This document shows positions 9,220 through 20,712 of a DNA stretch of 64,000 nt, in pieces (positions within the stretch are counted from its first letter, which is position 1; the number at the start of each line of letters is the position of its first letter). Source of the DNA: a bacterium (GTDB lineage: Bacteria > Bacillota > Clostridia > Christensenellales > CAG-138); the NCBI GenBank assembly GCA_022778545.1, contig JALFDW010000014.1, positions 1-64,000 on the forward strand. The letters are read 5' to 3'. Made by a program: the position numbers and the translations under genes. The notes under the pieces were generated by a model. The model was given only the letters and a program-made list of their open reading frames with translations, was not told the DNA's origin and searched no databases.

Positions 9220-9759
9220 TCAATCGAATTTAAGCACCTTAAGGTTCCTGATGATATAGTCTGCACAGGACCACACCGCAAGAACCACGGAAATCCAAAT
9301 CACGATCTGGTCAAGCGGAACTCCGATCCGGTTGAAAAGCGGGTTACCCAACAGGATCAGAACAATTCCGATAAACTGCATAAGGGTTTTCAACTTGCCG
9401 ATCTTCCCCGCTGCGATCACCACACCTTGTGTTGCAGAGACAAGCCGGAATGCGCTGATAATAAGCTCGCGGGCGATCGTCAGGAATGTCGCGATCGGAG
9501 AGCAAAGGCCGTATGCCGTCAGCATAATCATAGCGGCCGCTGTCAGGAGCTTGTCTGCCATGGGGTCCATCAGCTTGCCGAAATCCGTGATGAGATTATG
9601 CTTCCGCGCAATATATCCATCGAGCATATCCGTAAAGTATGCAACCACGAACACCGCAGCGGCGATATACATCGCGCCTTTAACAGGCAGATAAAAGCAT
9701 GCCACAAAAACGGGAACCAAGATAATGCGAAGGATCGTCAGTTTATTGGGTAGATTCAT
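9220..9759 (-). CDS. pgsA: CDP-diacylglycerol-glycerol-3-phosphate 3-phosphatidyltransferase
   Basis: Integral membrane enzyme making phosphatidylglycerol phosphate from CDP-diacylglycerol and glycerol-3-phosphate. The CDP-alcohol phosphotransferase signature is intact: Asp44, Asp47-Gly48, Ala51-Arg52, Gly61, Asp65 and Asp69. About five to six hydrophobic segments over 179 residues, the normal size. The start overlaps the rimO stop by 4 bp (translational coupling). Confidence 0.95.
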   Translation of the reverse strand: MNLPNKLTILRIILVPVFVACFYLPVKGAMYIAAAVFVVAYFTDMLDGYIARKHNLITDFGKLMDPMADKLLTAAAMIMLTAYGLCSPIATFLTIARELIISAFRLVSATQGVVIAAGKIGKLKTLMQFIGIVLILLGNPLFNRIGVPLDQIVIWISVVLAVWSCADYIIRNLKVLKFD

Positions 9760-11053
9760 TGCAGCATCTCTCCTTTCAAATCATACGCATCCGCATGCGT
9801 CAGTTTTGCCTTTATAAACATACCAGGCAAAAGACCGGCATCCTTTACACCGGAAACAGCGATCATGCCATCCACATCGGGCGCTTCTGCATAGCTGCGC
9901 CCATATGCAATCCCGCCGGATACCTGCTCCACAAGCACGTTTTCCACCCGGCCGATACGCTTTTGATTCAGGAGAAGCGAAGTATGCTGCTGTGCCTTCA
10001 TGATCGCATCAAGGCGCCTTTGCTTCACTTCCTCCTCCAGCTGGCCCTCCATCAGGGCAGCCGGCGTCCCATCCTCAGGAGAGAAGGTGAATGCCCCAAC
10101 CCGGTCAAAGGGGTGGGCCTGCAAAAAATCGGCCAATTGACTGAATTCACCTTCGCTCTCGCCGGGGAACCCAAGCATGACCGTTGTGCGCAGAATGAAT
10201 TCATCCGAGGCTTTACGAATATAATCCACCATGTGTTCGATATGCTCCCGCGTACCATGGCGGTTCATGTCCTTGAGCAGACGCGGTGCAATGTGCTGGA
10301 TCGGCATATCGATATACTTAACGATCTTATCGTTGGAAAGCATCGTATCGATCAATTCTTCCGTTACGGTATTCGGATAAGCATAAAGAACGCGGATCCA
10401 TTGGAACCCATCGATTTGGCAAAGTGCACGAAGAAGTTCTGCAAGCATTGGCTTTCCGTAGAGCTCTGTGCCGTAAGCGGATGTATCCTGCGCGATCAGC
10501 GTAAGTTCTTTCACACCATTTTCTGCAAGTGAACGCGCTTCCGTAAGCAGCGATTCCATGTGAACGCTTTTGCGGCCGCCACGGATCAACGGTATGGCAC
10601 AATAGGTGCACCGGTTATCACACCCATCGGCAATACGAAGATATGCGCTGTATCCCGGGGTAGTCAGGATCCTCCGGCCGCGCATTGCGCAATCTGCCGG
10701 GATCCCCAGCATTGTACAAACACGGCGCACTAATTGTTCCGGTTCATGTACCCCCCAGAACAAATCCACCTCAGGCATTTCCGTTTCAAGTTCTGTCCGA
10801 TATCGCTGGCTGAGGCAGCCTGTCATCACAAGCAGACGGCAGCGTCCACTTTCTTTATACTGCGCCATTTCCAGCGTTGTATTGATGGACTCCTCCTTTG
10901 CAGGCGTGATGAATCCGCAGGTATTTACAAGAAGCACTTCCGCCTCTTCCGGCTTCTGCGTGATCGTAAAGCCGGCATCCGCAAAGCAGCCTAATATCCG
11001 CTCGGAATCCACACGGTTTTTTGAGCAGCCAAGGGAAACAACACCAACTGTGC

Positions 11054-11057
<4 letters not shown>
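9756..11057 (-). CDS. rimO: Ribosomal protein S12 methylthiotransferase RimO
   Basis: Radical-SAM enzyme that methylthiolates an Asp of ribosomal protein S12. UPF0004 domain with LGCSKN (Cys11), NTCGFI and TGCLSQR; radical-SAM motif DGCDNRCTYC; C-terminal TRAM domain ending near KLTHADAYDLKG. The 433-residue length and the SKNRVDSE signature separate RimO from MiaB and MtaB. It overlaps spoIIIE by 4 bp (ATGA) and pgsA by 4 bp, making a tight spoIIIE-rimO-pgsA-cinA operon. Confidence 0.95.
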
Positions 11058-13597
<2,540 letters not shown>

Positions 13598-13628
13598 TCA
13601 GTTCACCTCACAGCGCCATACGAATTAT

Positions 13629-13657
13629 ATTATACTATAATTCCACTTCTGTTAAAA
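13629..13657 (-). promoter_or_regulatory. Candidate promoter of spoIIIE operon
   Basis: TATAAT (13629-13634) with a poor -35 TTTTAA (13652-13657) 17 bp upstream on the minus strand. It lies just after the terminator of the preceding gene. Confidence 0.5.
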
Positions 13658-13659
13658 GC

Positions 13660-13693
13660 AAAAAATGCCCATCACAGCATTCAACGTGAGGGC
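13660..13693 (-). terminator. Intrinsic terminator after the P-loop gene
   Basis: The minus strand folds GCCCTCAC with GTGATGGGC (one bulge), then ATTTTTT. It lies 21 bp after the stop of the P-loop gene. Confidence 0.65.
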
Positions 13694-13714
13694 GTTGTTG
13701 TTTGTATATGTTTT

Positions 13715-14275
13715 TTAAAGGCCGAATTTTTCCGTAATCATAGCAGCAACTGTTTCAGGTGAAAGTTCCGTATTGTCAATGCGCAGATAGTTCTCATACG
13801 GTACTTCGCCTTCTTTTGAGTTCAAGCGGTATTTTTTCTCCACCGCATGGAAAATTGCTTCCGAGCGCGCCAAGTCTCGTTTGCTCGGCTTGTTGGCAAG
13901 ACGGTTCGGCGTTTTGTTCCGTTCAGCACGGACTTCATAATCCGCTTCCAGCTCAACGAAATATATCTCCGCACCATGTGCTGCAAAAGACTGATACAGG
14001 TCGTGAATATATGCCCAATCCTCTTCCTGGTCAAAAGCCCATACATAAGTGAAGATCAATCCGGGGAGATCGCTGGATGCCACTGCATGAAAAATTTCCT
14101 GCCGAAACAGTGCAACAAGGCGTCTTCCCTCTCGGCTGCTATAATCAAAAAAATTTGAGACCAGATCGATCGTCATATGGTTATGAAACAGCTTTAAACC
14201 CGTCCGCTTTGCAAGTTCCTGCCCAACCGTCATTTTCCCGACCGCCTGCGGGCCAAACAGAATCACCAGCTTCAA
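13715..14275 (-). CDS. P-loop kinase-like protein (shikimate-kinase-like fold)
   Basis: A 186-residue P-loop NTPase. The N-terminus KLVILFGPQAVGKMTVGQEL is a Walker A motif (GxxxxGKM, with Met in place of the usual Ser/Thr). Small-molecule kinase is the likely class; the substrate is unknown. I place the start at a TTG (14275) with GGGG 7 nt upstream. The much longer frame (to 14566) runs into the antisense of the S1 coding region and has no conserved content. The gene follows the rpsA terminator directly. Confidence 0.75.
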   Translation of the reverse strand: MKLVILFGPQAVGKMTVGQELAKRTGLKLFHNHMTIDLVSNFFDYSSREGRRLVALFRQEIFHAVASSDLPGLIFTYVWAFDQEEDWAYIHDLYQSFAAHGAEIYFVELEADYEVRAERNKTPNRLANKPSKRDLARSEAIFHAVEKKYRLNSKEGEVPYENYLRIDNTELSPETVAAMITEKFGL

Positions 14276-14299
14276 AAATTTGCCCCTTTCAAAAATAAA

Positions 14300-14335
14300 T
14301 AGAAAAACGAGGCCGTTCCAAAGAACAGCCCCGTT
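14300..14335 (-). terminator. Intrinsic terminator after ispH-rpsA
   Basis: A 13-bp stem with two G-U pairs (14323-14335 with 14306-14318), a TTTG loop, then TTTTTCTATTT on the minus strand. Confidence 0.85.
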
Positions 14336-14348
14336 TTGAAGAAACGAT

Positions 14349-16667
14349 TTATTTCTCCTCGTCGCTTGCAGTGAAGCCAGCGAAAAGATCTGCGAGAGAA
14401 GTCGTTGCAGACTGCACCGGCGGCAGATCGTAATCCGCATCCTCACGGCGCGGACGCTCACGGCGCTCGCTGCGCTCCGGACGCTCACTGCGCTCAGAAC
14501 GTTCGCTGCTACGGCGCTGCTCAGAGCGGTTCTGCTGCTGGCGTGCGGATTCGGCGGCAGCTGCACGCTGTTCAGCGCGCTCAGCTACAATGCGCTCACG
14601 CTCGGCCTTTTCCTTCGCAAGCTCTTCCGCGATCTCCGGATTCTCCTCCAGGATAACTTCGCGGCGGCTGAGGCTGATGCGCTTAGCTTCGGGGTTCACA
14701 TCAAGAACCTTGCAGCGAACGACATCGCCAACGTTGAGCTCATCCTCAACCTTCACGATACGCTTCACGCCAACCTGAGAAATGTGGATCAGACCATCAA
14801 TCGTCGGTTCAAGCGCAACAAACGCGCCGAAGGGAACGATGCGAACGACCTTGCCTTCTACGATAGAACCAACGGGATATTTCTGATCGGCCATCGTCCA
14901 GGGCTTGGGCTGAAGCTGCTTGTAACCAAGGGAAACGCGCTGCTTTTCAACATCAACGTCGCGGATAAGGACTTCGATCTCCTGGCCAATGGAAAGCACG
15001 TCAGCCGGATTCTTCACGCGACCCCAAGCGACATCCGTCACATGAACGAGACCGTCGATACCGCCGATGTCAACAAACGCACCGAAATCAGTGATCCTAC
15101 GCACAACGCCCTTGACCTTTGCACCAACTTCGAGCTGTGCCCACTTCTGCTTGCGCGCTTCCTCCGCCTCAGCCACCATGACCGCCTTGTGGGAAGCAAC
15201 GATGCGCTTGCGCGCTTTGTCGACTTCGATAACCTTGAGCTTGATGGGCTGGCCAACAAACTCGCTGATGTTTTCGATGTACTTGGTGGAAAGCTGGGAA
15301 GCGGGAATAAATGCGCGCACGCCATCGATCGTGGCGATCAGGCCGCCCTTGACGACCTCCTTGCCTACGCCCTCAAAGACCTTATCCTGGATGTTCTCAT
15401 CCTGAACAAGGTTATCCCACATCTTCTTGCTCTCAACGTTCTTGCGGGAAAGAAGAACGTTGCCTTCGCCGTCGTTGACCTTGAGGACTTCAACCTCGAT
15501 CTGGTCGCCAACGTTTACCACGTCCGCGGGGTTGACATCCGCATCGGCAGAAAACTCGCTGCGAGGAATGAACCCATCAGACTTATAACCGATGTTTACG
15601 CACACTTCGCCGTCAACGATCTGCACCACTGATCCGGTCAGTATCTGACCGTTTCTGATTCTGACAAGCGTCTTCTCAAACGCCTCTGCAAAGTTGGGAT
15701 CCGTGTTCTCGTTCTGTTCGGTCGTCTCCGCAGCCTTTTCCTCAGTGGGGGCCGCCGCGGCGGGTTCTTCGACGGTAGCTGTTGCTTCCGTTTCCACCTC
15801 ACTGTTTTCTACGGGATTTTCAGCCATCGTCTTTTCCAGTTCGCTCATCCTAGTTATAACCTCCATAATTATCCAATCCGGCGCGGATGCGCCTGAGACA
15901 ATACCTATTATATCATCCGAATGAATTTTTTCAAGTGAAAGTTCGCTATGTTTTGCTATTGATTGTACATGTTTACAGTACTTTTTGCAAATTCCAAGCA
16001 GCTTGCGTGTGTTGGAGCTGTTTTCATCCCCAATTACCACCATTTTTGTGCAGTTTCTGCTCAGCTCCTCCGCTTCCTTCTGCCGGGCCTCCGTTGTGCT
16101 GCAGACGGTCCGGAACACGCTGAGATCCGAAAAATACATGCGCGCCTGTTCCTCAGCCGCTTCAAACAAAGATACGGAAGTTGTGGTCTGCGCAATGAGC
16201 GATACCTTTTCCGTACCCTGAAGCAGGAGCACATCATCCGGCGTGCGGACAAAAAATGCATTTCCTCCGCAGCAGCCATTGATTCCAATGCATTCCGGAT
16301 GGGCCGGATCGCCCACAATCATCACGCGCCGCCCCTTTTTGCTTTCTGCAAGCGCGATCTCATGGATTCGCTGAACGAAAGGGCAAGTTGCATCGATCAC
16401 ATTCAGTCCAAGCTGCCTGCAAGAATCATAGGTTTCCGGCGGGACGCCATGGGAACGGATCACAACCTGCGCACCTTCCGGGATCTCGGCAAGAGAACCG
16501 GCTGTCAGGACGCCCTTTTCGGCAAGTTTTTCAATGACCGCAGCATTATGAATGAGCGCGCCAAGCGTATAGACCGTCCCATGCGCTGCAGCGGCCTGCT
16601 CCGCCATTTCGATTGCCCGCCGCACACCAAAGCAAAAGCCGATATGTTTTGCTGTTTTTATCCGCAA
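14349..16667 (-). CDS. ispH: IspH-ribosomal protein S1 fusion (HMBPP reductase / S1)
   Basis: A bifunctional 772-residue fusion found in many Clostridia. Residues 1 to about 280 are IspH, the [4Fe-4S] enzyme that makes IPP and DMAPP from HMBPP in the MEP pathway: cluster Cys12 (GFCFGVRRAI), Cys in DATCPFV, Cys in TVCSTTEARQ, and HPE in AHPECIG. An acidic Ala/Glu-rich linker (about 285-325) leads to four S1 OB-fold RNA-binding domains (about 335-690), then an Arg/Ser/Glu-rich low-complexity tail. The frame is continuous with no stop or frameshift. It follows plsC with a 10-bp overlap; dxs and ispA of the same pathway lie at 40979-43822. Confidence 0.95.
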   Translation of the reverse strand: MRIKTAKHIGFCFGVRRAIEMAEQAAAAHGTVYTLGALIHNAAVIEKLAEKGVLTAGSLAEIPEGAQVVIRSHGVPPETYDSCRQLGLNVIDATCPFVQRIHEIALAESKKGRRVMIVGDPAHPECIGINGCCGGNAFFVRTPDDVLLLQGTEKVSLIAQTTTSVSLFEAAEEQARMYFSDLSVFRTVCSTTEARQKEAEELSRNCTKMVVIGDENSSNTRKLLGICKKYCKHVQSIAKHSELSLEKIHSDDIIGIVSGASAPDWIIMEVITRMSELEKTMAENPVENSEVETEATATVEEPAAAAPTEEKAAETTEQNENTDPNFAEAFEKTLVRIRNGQILTGSVVQIVDGEVCVNIGYKSDGFIPRSEFSADADVNPADVVNVGDQIEVEVLKVNDGEGNVLLSRKNVESKKMWDNLVQDENIQDKVFEGVGKEVVKGGLIATIDGVRAFIPASQLSTKYIENISEFVGQPIKLKVIEVDKARKRIVASHKAVMVAEAEEARKQKWAQLEVGAKVKGVVRRITDFGAFVDIGGIDGLVHVTDVAWGRVKNPADVLSIGQEIEVLIRDVDVEKQRVSLGYKQLQPKPWTMADQKYPVGSIVEGKVVRIVPFGAFVALEPTIDGLIHISQVGVKRIVKVEDELNVGDVVRCKVLDVNPEAKRISLSRREVILEENPEIAEELAKEKAERERIVAERAEQRAAAAESARQQQNRSEQRRSSERSERSERPERSERRERPRREDADYDLPPVQSATTSLADLFAGFTASDEEK

Positions 16668-17260
16668 TAGAGTTCCTCCAGTTCAGAACGAAGGGCATCG
16701 ATGGAATCGGAAAGTTCATCCGTCACGACATCGATCAAAGAAGATTTGTTTGCAGTTGCAACGATGGAGCTAACGTCGATCGGCTTCCCTACAAGCATGA
16801 CGGGCCGAATCTGGCGCGATGTATCCGGGTGGATATAAATAGGAATAACGGGAGCGCCGGAACGGATCGCAAGGAATGCGGCGCCCTTTTCAAACTCGTC
16901 CAGCGAATCGGTAACGGCGCGCTTGCCCTCCGGGAATATGCCGAACACCTCTCCTTTATCCAGAACCTTCAGAGCATTTTTCAGGGACTGCAGGTCTACA
17001 TTGCGCCTGTTGACAGGGAACGCAAACAACGAACGGAAAAAGAAGTTGCCCACTTTGGATTCAAACAGCTCCTTTTTCGCCATAAAATGAATGTTGCGCG
17101 GAGAGACCAGCGCAAGGATCAGCGGATCCCACATAGAGCGATGATTCGCGATAAAAATCGCTTTCCCCTTCACGCGCAGATTTTGCCTGCCATAAACGAT
17201 TGGCCGTGTTACGAGCAGGATCAGCTGCCCGATCGTCCATTTGATCAGAAGATAAAGCAT
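16658..17260 (-). CDS. plsC: 1-acyl-sn-glycerol-3-phosphate acyltransferase
   Basis: Membrane-associated acyltransferase of the PlsC family that makes phosphatidic acid. The HX4D catalytic pair is His40-Asp45 (NHRSMWDP) and the phosphate-binding FPEG lies near residue 115. The N-terminal hydrophobic segment is the probable anchor. At 200 residues it is a normal-sized short member. It sits between cmk (6 bp away) and ispH-rpsA (10-bp overlap), a common clostridial cluster. Confidence 0.93.
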   Translation of the reverse strand: MLYLLIKWTIGQLILLVTRPIVYGRQNLRVKGKAIFIANHRSMWDPLILALVSPRNIHFMAKKELFESKVGNFFFRSLFAFPVNRRNVDLQSLKNALKVLDKGEVFGIFPEGKRAVTDSLDEFEKGAAFLAIRSGAPVIPIYIHPDTSRQIRPVMLVGKPIDVSSIVATANKSSLIDVVTDELSDSIDALRSELEELYCG

Positions 17261-17266
17261 CGTCTC

Positions 17267-17950
17267 TTACCTTTCGCCCTTATTAACGCGGTGGAGCACT
17301 TCAGCAGCAGCTTCTGAGGCGCTCATGTTCGTTGTGTCGATGAGAACCGCATCCGGTACACGGACAAGCGGGGCAAAGGCGCGCGTGCTGTCCGTGTGAT
17401 CGCGCGCGAGGATCTCTTCCCGAAGCGATTCCAGCGTTTTGTCCATGCCGATCCCTTTTTCCTGCAGTTCGAGAAGCCTTCTGCGCGCCCGCTCATCCGC
17501 AGAAGCAGTCACATAGAATTTATACGGTGCATCCGGAAGCACAAAAGAGCCAATCTCACGGCCGTCCATAATCACATCATGCTCTTTTGCAAACTCCCGC
17601 TGGCTTTCCGCAAGCTTTATGCGCACCTCCGGGATCACGCCGATGTCAGAGGCCCCTTTTGAAACCTCCGGCGTGCGGATCAGTGTGGAAACGTCCTCTC
17701 CATCGAGATAAGTATGCTGCACACCGTCAATGCTCTCAACCGTAATTTCCGTCTTCGGCAAAAGTGGAAGCACAGCCGTAGCGTCACCCGGGCTGATTCC
17801 GAGGCGCAGCGCCTTGAGCGCCATGGCACGGTACATCGCGCCCGTATCCAGGTGCAGGATGGAAAGCTCCTCAGCTACCATTCGGGCAACCGTACTCTTT
17901 CCAGCGCCCGCAGGGCCATCGATGGCAATGTTGATGCGTTGTTCCTTCAT
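17267..17950 (-). CDS. cmk: Cytidylate kinase
   Basis: Phosphorylates CMP and dCMP with ATP. Walker A GPAGAGKST at about 12-20, followed by HLDTGAMYR (nucleotide-binding) and DGREIGSFVLPDAPYKFYVTA. Length 227 matches the family. It starts 4 bp after the flavoprotein gene and is followed by plsC and ispH-rpsA. Confidence 0.96.
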   Translation of the reverse strand: MKEQRINIAIDGPAGAGKSTVARMVAEELSILHLDTGAMYRAMALKALRLGISPGDATAVLPLLPKTEITVESIDGVQHTYLDGEDVSTLIRTPEVSKGASDIGVIPEVRIKLAESQREFAKEHDVIMDGREIGSFVLPDAPYKFYVTASADERARRRLLELQEKGIGMDKTLESLREEILARDHTDSTRAFAPLVRVPDAVLIDTTNMSASEAAAEVLHRVNKGER

Positions 17951-17954
17951 AGTT

Positions 17955-19178
17955 TTAATTTACCGACCTTCCCGCCAAAGCTCCGGTGGAGCAGGCAATT
18001 TGCAAATTATAACCGCCAGTGCAGGCATCCACATCGATCATCTCACCCGCAAAGTAGAGGCCCGGCACAAGCTTTGATTCCATCGTGGAAGGATTGATCT
18101 CCTTTACCGCAATGCCTCCGCGCGTGATGATCGCCTGCTCAACTGGCAGAGCCTGTTTTACCGTAAGTGGAAGCGCCTTAAGCGCTAAAACAAGCCGCTG
18201 TCTCTGCTCACGTGTGATCTGGTGCACCGGCGTTTCAGGAGCTATTCCGCTCTGCGCTACGATGATCGGGATCATTCTTTGCGGCAAAAGCGCATCTAGG
18301 GAGTTGATGAACTGCCGCCGAATGTTCCCTTCAAAGTCCCGCAGCAGCCGGTGATCCAGTTCTTCCGGTGAGAGCCCGGGCTTCAAATCGATGCTGAGTC
18401 TTGCGCCGGCAGGGTCTCCGATCAAGAAGCTGCTTGCGCTGAGCACCAGCGGACCGGAAACGCCAAAGTGCGTGAACAGCATCTCACCCAGTTCTTCGAA
18501 AGCAAGCCGCCCTTTTGCACCATAGGCGCGCAATGTCACATTGCGCAAAGAAAGCCCGGAAAGCGTCTTTGGCCATTCTTCCTCCGTCTCAAACGGGATC
18601 AATGCCGGGCGTATCTCCGTTACCGTGTGCCCAAGTGCCTGAGCAAAGCGGTAACCATCGCCTGTTGACCCGGTGGAAGGATAGCTTACGCCCCCTGTTG
18701 CAAGGATCAGCACATCAAACCGCAGATTCTGCCCATGCACAGTAAGCTGAAATGTTCCGTCTGCAGTCCGCGTAACAGAGTCAACTACAGCATTGAGGCG
18801 AACATCCACTCCCACCTGTTTCATATAAGTCGAAAAGGCGCGTATCACATCGCTGGACTTATCGGAGGCAGGGAACACGCGTCCACCGCGTTCCGTTTTA
18901 GTCGGAACACCCATCTGTTTTAGCAAAGCGACCACATCCGTGTTCGTGTAGCCATATAATGCGCTGTAAAGAAACTTGGGGTTGCGCGGAATGTTCTTGA
19001 AGAACTCCTCCGTTTCAACCGCGTTCGTGATGTTGCAGCGGCCCTTCCCGGTAATGAACAGCTTCTTGCCAAGCTTCTCGTTCTTTTCAAACAGCGTGGC
19101 GCTGTGTCCACGCTCCGCAGCCATGGCGGCGGCAAGCATTCCGGCAGGCCCTCCGCCGATCACAGCGACTTTTTTCAC
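17955..19178 (-). CDS. HI0933/BaiN-family NAD(P)/FAD-dependent oxidoreductase
   Basis: A 407-residue flavoprotein of the HI0933 family. The N-terminal Rossmann motif is VIGGGPAGMLAA; LGKKLFITGKGRCNITN is the family signature; GLYFAGEMIDVDACTGGYNLQ near the C-terminus completes the FAD site. Some relatives (BaiN) reduce bile-acid intermediates, but most have no assigned substrate and I do not infer one. The start is a GTG at 19178 with AGGAG upstream; it overlaps the phosphatase stop by 4 bp (GTGA). An ORF start further upstream lacks a ribosome site. Confidence 0.9.
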   Translation of the reverse strand: MKKVAVIGGGPAGMLAAAMAAERGHSATLFEKNEKLGKKLFITGKGRCNITNAVETEEFFKNIPRNPKFLYSALYGYTNTDVVALLKQMGVPTKTERGGRVFPASDKSSDVIRAFSTYMKQVGVDVRLNAVVDSVTRTADGTFQLTVHGQNLRFDVLILATGGVSYPSTGSTGDGYRFAQALGHTVTEIRPALIPFETEEEWPKTLSGLSLRNVTLRAYGAKGRLAFEELGEMLFTHFGVSGPLVLSASSFLIGDPAGARLSIDLKPGLSPEELDHRLLRDFEGNIRRQFINSLDALLPQRMIPIIVAQSGIAPETPVHQITREQRQRLVLALKALPLTVKQALPVEQAIITRGGIAVKEINPSTMESKLVPGLYFAGEMIDVDACTGGYNLQIACSTGALAGRSVN

Positions 19179-19822
19179 AGCGCTTCTCCTTTTTGTAAGT
19201 ATTCTTCTCCACGCAGATGGGAAGTATCGTTCCATGCCCAAAGCTGCGCATGGCCGGCATCCGTAACTTCAAGTTCCGTATAGCTGCAATTGGTCAGCTT
19301 CAGCGCACGGATCCGACCGGCAGGAAGGCCAATCAGATGTGACGTCAAAAGCTTTATCGGCATCGTATGGCTTACCAGCACAACGGTTGCATGGGCAGGA
19401 TGAGCTGCAAGCACGGTATTCATGCAGCGGAGCACACGCTGAAGGATATCATCTGCCGATTCCGCCCCCATCTTCCGGCAGGTTTCCGGATGCAGGATCC
19501 AATTCCAATCCTGCCAGAGATCCGCATACTGTGCTTCCAACTCCCGGCCTGTTTTTCCTTCCCATGCACCGAAGTTGATTTCCGTCAGTTCCTCTGCAAC
19601 ATGGATTCCGCATGTATGATGCGTAGCAATTGCCCTTGCCGTATCATATGCGCGCGAAAGCGGGCTTGCATAGATCGCATCGATCTTAGAACTGGAAAGC
19701 CTGCGTGCAATAGCCTCCGCCTGTGCATGGCCCAGGTCATCGAGCGGGATATCCGTGCGCCCCTGCACCCGCCCCACTACGTTCCATTCCGTCCTTCCGT
19801 GGCGTATCAGAATCAATCTCAT
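19175..19822 (-). CDS. Histidine phosphatase family protein
   Basis: A phosphoglycerate-mutase-like phosphatase of 215 residues. RHGRTEWN at 7-14 holds the phospho-acceptor His8, EINFGAWEGK follows, and the second catalytic His lies in VSHTMPIK. Substrate unknown: members include alpha-ribazole phosphatase and broad phosphatases. It starts 4 bp after the RpiR regulator and is coupled to the flavoprotein by a 4-bp overlap. Confidence 0.88.
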   Translation of the reverse strand: MRLILIRHGRTEWNVVGRVQGRTDIPLDDLGHAQAEAIARRLSSSKIDAIYASPLSRAYDTARAIATHHTCGIHVAEELTEINFGAWEGKTGRELEAQYADLWQDWNWILHPETCRKMGAESADDILQRVLRCMNTVLAAHPAHATVVLVSHTMPIKLLTSHLIGLPAGRIRALKLTNCSYTELEVTDAGHAQLWAWNDTSHLRGEEYLQKGEAL

Positions 19823-19826
19823 CGCA

Positions 19827-20702
19827 TTAATTCCCGCTTTCTTTCGTTACATACACGTTTTGCCTTCCCCAGATGCTTTCAAGCTGGCTGAAGCGCTCAT
19901 ATACCTCGTCTTTGCGCTGAAGGCTCGCGGCTACGATGATCGCATTGATCAGGCTGAGCGGTGCTGCAAGCGAATCCGCGAAAGAGGCCATGTCGCTGCG
20001 GGCAATCAGCGCATGATCCGCAAGTTCAGCGAGCGGAGAAAAGACGCTGTCGGTAATCGCGATCAGTTTTGCGCCACGGCTCTTTGCAAAGGTGAGCGCT
20101 TCAATGGTTCGGCGTGAATACCGTGGAAAGCTGATGCCAACACACACGTCTTCCTTGCTGATGCGTACCATGCTTTCGTATGCATCGCTCACGATCATGT
20201 TCACCGTAATCACGTTATCCAAAACAAAGTTCAGGTAGTAAGACAAAAACTGTGCAAGTGGGGCAGCGCTCCGCACGCCCACAACATATACCTTTTCTGC
20301 GTTCAGGAGGGCTTCGATCGAAGCATTGAATACAGCATTGTCGATCGAATCGATTGTGGCGCGGATATTAGCCATGTCCGCCTTTAAAACGGATTTCAGC
20401 ACATCATCCTGCTTCAGGTCGGAAGTGAGCTGGATGCGCTGCACGCTCGTAAGCTTGTTGCGGATTAGCTCCTGCAGCGATTTCTGCAGCTCCGGGTATC
20501 CATCATATCCCAGCGCATAAGCAAAACGCACGACCGTGGACTCGCTTACGCCAACGATGCGCCCCATTTTCGATGCAGTGATAAACGCGGCGCGATCGTA
20601 GTTTTCCATAATGTAGTTCGCAAGCTGCTTCTGCCCCTTGCTCAGGGATTTATAGGTTTGATTCAGCTTCAGCAGCAGGTCATTTTCTTCCATATTCGGC
20701 AT
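19827..20702 (-). CDS. MurR/RpiR family transcriptional regulator
   Basis: A 291-residue regulator: N-terminal helix-turn-helix (about 15-75, TASKMGRIVGVSESTVVRFA) and C-terminal SIS sugar-phosphate-binding domain (about 110-240). RpiR proteins usually sense sugar phosphates and control adjacent sugar genes; no sugar operon is visible here, so the target is unknown. ATG at 20702 has GAGG 8 nt upstream, better than the GTG at 20708. It follows surE closely and precedes the phosphatase. Confidence 0.9.
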   Translation of the reverse strand: MPNMEENDLLLKLNQTYKSLSKGQKQLANYIMENYDRAAFITASKMGRIVGVSESTVVRFAYALGYDGYPELQKSLQELIRNKLTSVQRIQLTSDLKQDDVLKSVLKADMANIRATIDSIDNAVFNASIEALLNAEKVYVVGVRSAAPLAQFLSYYLNFVLDNVITVNMIVSDAYESMVRISKEDVCVGISFPRYSRRTIEALTFAKSRGAKLIAITDSVFSPLAELADHALIARSDMASFADSLAAPLSLINAIIVAASLQRKDEVYERFSQLESIWGRQNVYVTKESGN

Positions 20703-20712
20703 GCGCACAACC

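Noticed and set aside
14276-14566. N-terminal extension of the P-loop gene into the rpsA region
   Set aside because: It overlaps the 3' coding end and terminator of ispH-rpsA; the TTG at 14275 with GGGG spacing explains the P-loop start.
19179-19241. Longer start for the HI0933-family flavoprotein
   Set aside because: The upstream part overlaps the phosphatase gene and lacks a ribosome site; the GTG at 19178 has AGGAG and a 4-bp GTGA overlap.
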